From: Acidobacteriota bacterium | GTDB lineage: Bacteria > Acidobacteriota > Polarisedimenticolia > J045 | Assembly (NCBI GenBank): GCA_020350085.1 | Contig: CP070706.1 | Span: forward strand, 3,542,780 to 3,584,436 | Length of the DNA stretch: 41,657 bases | Direction of reading: 5' to 3' | Shown here: in pieces, positions 40,680 through 41,657 of the stretch | Layout: each line of letters begins with the position of its first letter | How positions within the stretch are numbered: position 1 is the first letter of the stretch | The notes under the pieces: generated by a model | Told to the model about the DNA's origin: nothing | The model's input: only the letters and a program-made list of their open reading frames with translations | Databases searched by the model: none | Made by a program: the position numbers and the translations under genes

Positions 40680-41579
40680 CTAACGGAACGTCGCCCGGCC
40701 GGCGGTCAGCGCTGCGGAGACGGAGCCGGCCAAGGTGCCGGCGAGCACCAGAAGGACGGCCGAGCCGAACGAGAGCCCACTTCCAAACAGTGCTTGGACC
40801 CATCCCGACAGCGGCCCACCGGCCGTAGCGGCCATCAGCAAGTCCTGGCCTCCGTGAGCGAGCACCGCGGCCAGCAGCGCTCCCGTACCGCCCAGTAGCG
40901 CCCCCGCCAACAGCACCGGGCTGATGACGTAGAGTGCGGGGGCACCGGTCAGACGCATCAAGGCGACCTCCTCACGCTTGTCGTCGAGCGCCAGGCGCAC
41001 CACGCTGCCGACGGCGACCAGTGCCGATAGCAGCAGCAGCCCCGCTCCGCCGAGCAGCAGCCACCCGGCAGCTTGGCCGACTCGAGCCATCGCCTCCAGC
41101 CAGTCACGATCGTATCGAATCCCGGTCACGGACGGCTCGCTGTCGACCGCAGAGATCAGTTCGGCCACCGCCCGCGCATCGAATGTCGCCGGCACGATTC
41201 TGAGCGACGCCGGAAACGGGTTTTCGCCGAGCAGCAGGTCGATGTCTCGAACGTCGGGAAACAGCAGGCGGAACTGAGCCAAGGACTCTTGCGAGCTGAC
41301 CCATTCGACGCGCCGGACCGAGGGATACGACGAGATCAGCTCGCGCAGGTCCGCCGCTTGCTGCTCGGTGGTCACCGGCGTGAGGTACACCTCGACGACG
41401 GCCTGATCGACCCAACGATCGACTGTCTGTTGGACCCCCCGCATTAGCATCAAGAATACGGCGAGCACGAGCACTGCGGCGGTCATCGTCACCAGCGACA
41501 GCAGCGATACGAGCGGCCGGCGCAGCAGATCGCTGAACACCACCCGCGTCGCCTCGGCCATGTAGATCAGCGATCTCAC
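40680..41579 (-). CDS. ftsX: Cell-division ABC permease FtsX
   Basis: 299 residues. Basic N-terminus, first membrane helix VSLLSLVTMTAAVLVLAVF, an extracytoplasmic domain of about 110 residues (VDQAVVEVYLTP, VRRVEWVSSQESLAQF, GENPFPASLRI), then three further helices ending near RATFR. This is the FtsX pattern. FtsX with the FtsE ATPase controls periplasmic cell-wall hydrolases at the septum. The GTG start overlaps the ftsE stop (GTGA). Confidence 0.92.
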   Translation of the reverse strand: MRSLIYMAEATRVVFSDLLRRPLVSLLSLVTMTAAVLVLAVFLMLMRGVQQTVDRWVDQAVVEVYLTPVTTEQQAADLRELISSYPSVRRVEWVSSQESLAQFRLLFPDVRDIDLLLGENPFPASLRIVPATFDARAVAELISAVDSEPSVTGIRYDRDWLEAMARVGQAAGWLLLGGAGLLLLSALVAVGSVVRLALDDKREEVALMRLTGAPALYVISPVLLAGALLGGTGALLAAVLAHGGQDLLMAATAGGPLSGWVQALFGSGLSFGSAVLLVLAGTLAGSVSAALTAGRATFR

Positions 41580-41657
41580 GGAGCGTGCTCCCCCGGGACG
41601 AGCCTCCCGCCGTGCAGACGGATCAGGCGTACTCGAGCGGCCTCTATCAACCTCAGA
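41576..41657 (-). CDS. ftsE: FtsE ATPase, last 26 residues only
   Basis: The frame entering from the right edge reads RLIRLHGGRLVPGEHAP and stops with TGA overlapping the ftsX start. The R.I.L.GGR.V end is typical of FtsE, and the overlap with ftsX supports the call. The ATP-binding motifs lie outside the window. Confidence 0.75.
   Translation of the reverse strand, partial: LRLIEAARVRLIRLHGGRLVPGEHAP

Noticed and set aside
41576..41657. Independent small gene at the right edge
   Set aside because: The frame is open to the edge and fits the C-terminus of FtsE overlapping ftsX.

Overview
This 41.7 kb window is high-GC, densely coded DNA from a Gram-negative bacterium. A TonB-dependent receptor, OmpA, an Omp85-type barrel and an ExbD protein all imply an outer membrane. 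The VWA protein at 35148-36206 resembles the acidobacterial VWFA-related family, and large secreted S8, M1 and M28 peptidases are common in Acidobacteriota. I therefore suspect an acidobacterial relative (Thermoanaerobaculia-like), by inference only. No rRNA, tRNA, CRISPR array or insertion sequence was found. All calls come from reading the sequence and recalled family motifs; no database search was run.

Layout. 1-3000 (minus): a carrier-protein locus with an acyl carrier protein, a class II aldolase-like protein and a fatty-acyl-AMP ligase cut by the window edge, with two good sigma-70-type promoters. 3054-7955 (minus): lipid kinase, aminotransferase, MATE exporter and M28 peptidase. 7952-8710: a triple-BON protein. 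8711-8943: a dyad element and a folded REP-like repeat. 8944-13620: a 1558-residue secreted subtilase. 13780-14774: a response regulator/diguanylate cyclase broken by a one-base frameshift. 15120-15614: an orphan exbD flanked by copies of a short dispersed repeat.

15826-19975 (minus) is the most interesting part. It is a tightly packed four-gene operon: a MerA-like flavin disulfide reductase, two glycosyltransferases of the arsenosugar-associated TIGR04283 and TIGR04282 types, and an exported DUF3179 protein. The DUF3179 frame contains a single TGA exactly where the family has the first Cys of its CPLC motif, followed by a hairpin with bacterial-SECIS geometry. I read this as a probable selenoprotein with a Sec-x-x-Cys motif.

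20304-21303 holds BolA, a monothiol glutaredoxin and a thioredoxin-like ferredoxin (iron-sulfur handling). 21510-25677 (minus) is a chain of start/stop-overlapping genes: M1 peptidase, membrane protein, MTHFR-like protein. 25763-27988 is a TonB receptor. 28062-30198 (plus) encodes an exported metallo-beta-lactamase-fold hydrolase and a stand-alone copy of the oxidoreductase domain found fused to SelD in some bacteria, a tenuous second selenium link. 30205-36206 (minus) holds an unknown protein, a barrel protein, a bifunctional homocysteine methyltransferase/MTHFR, OmpA and the VWA protein. 36276-40638 (plus) is a three-gene envelope operon ending in an unusual peptidase-propeller-Omp85 fusion. 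The window closes with ftsX and the tail of ftsE (minus).
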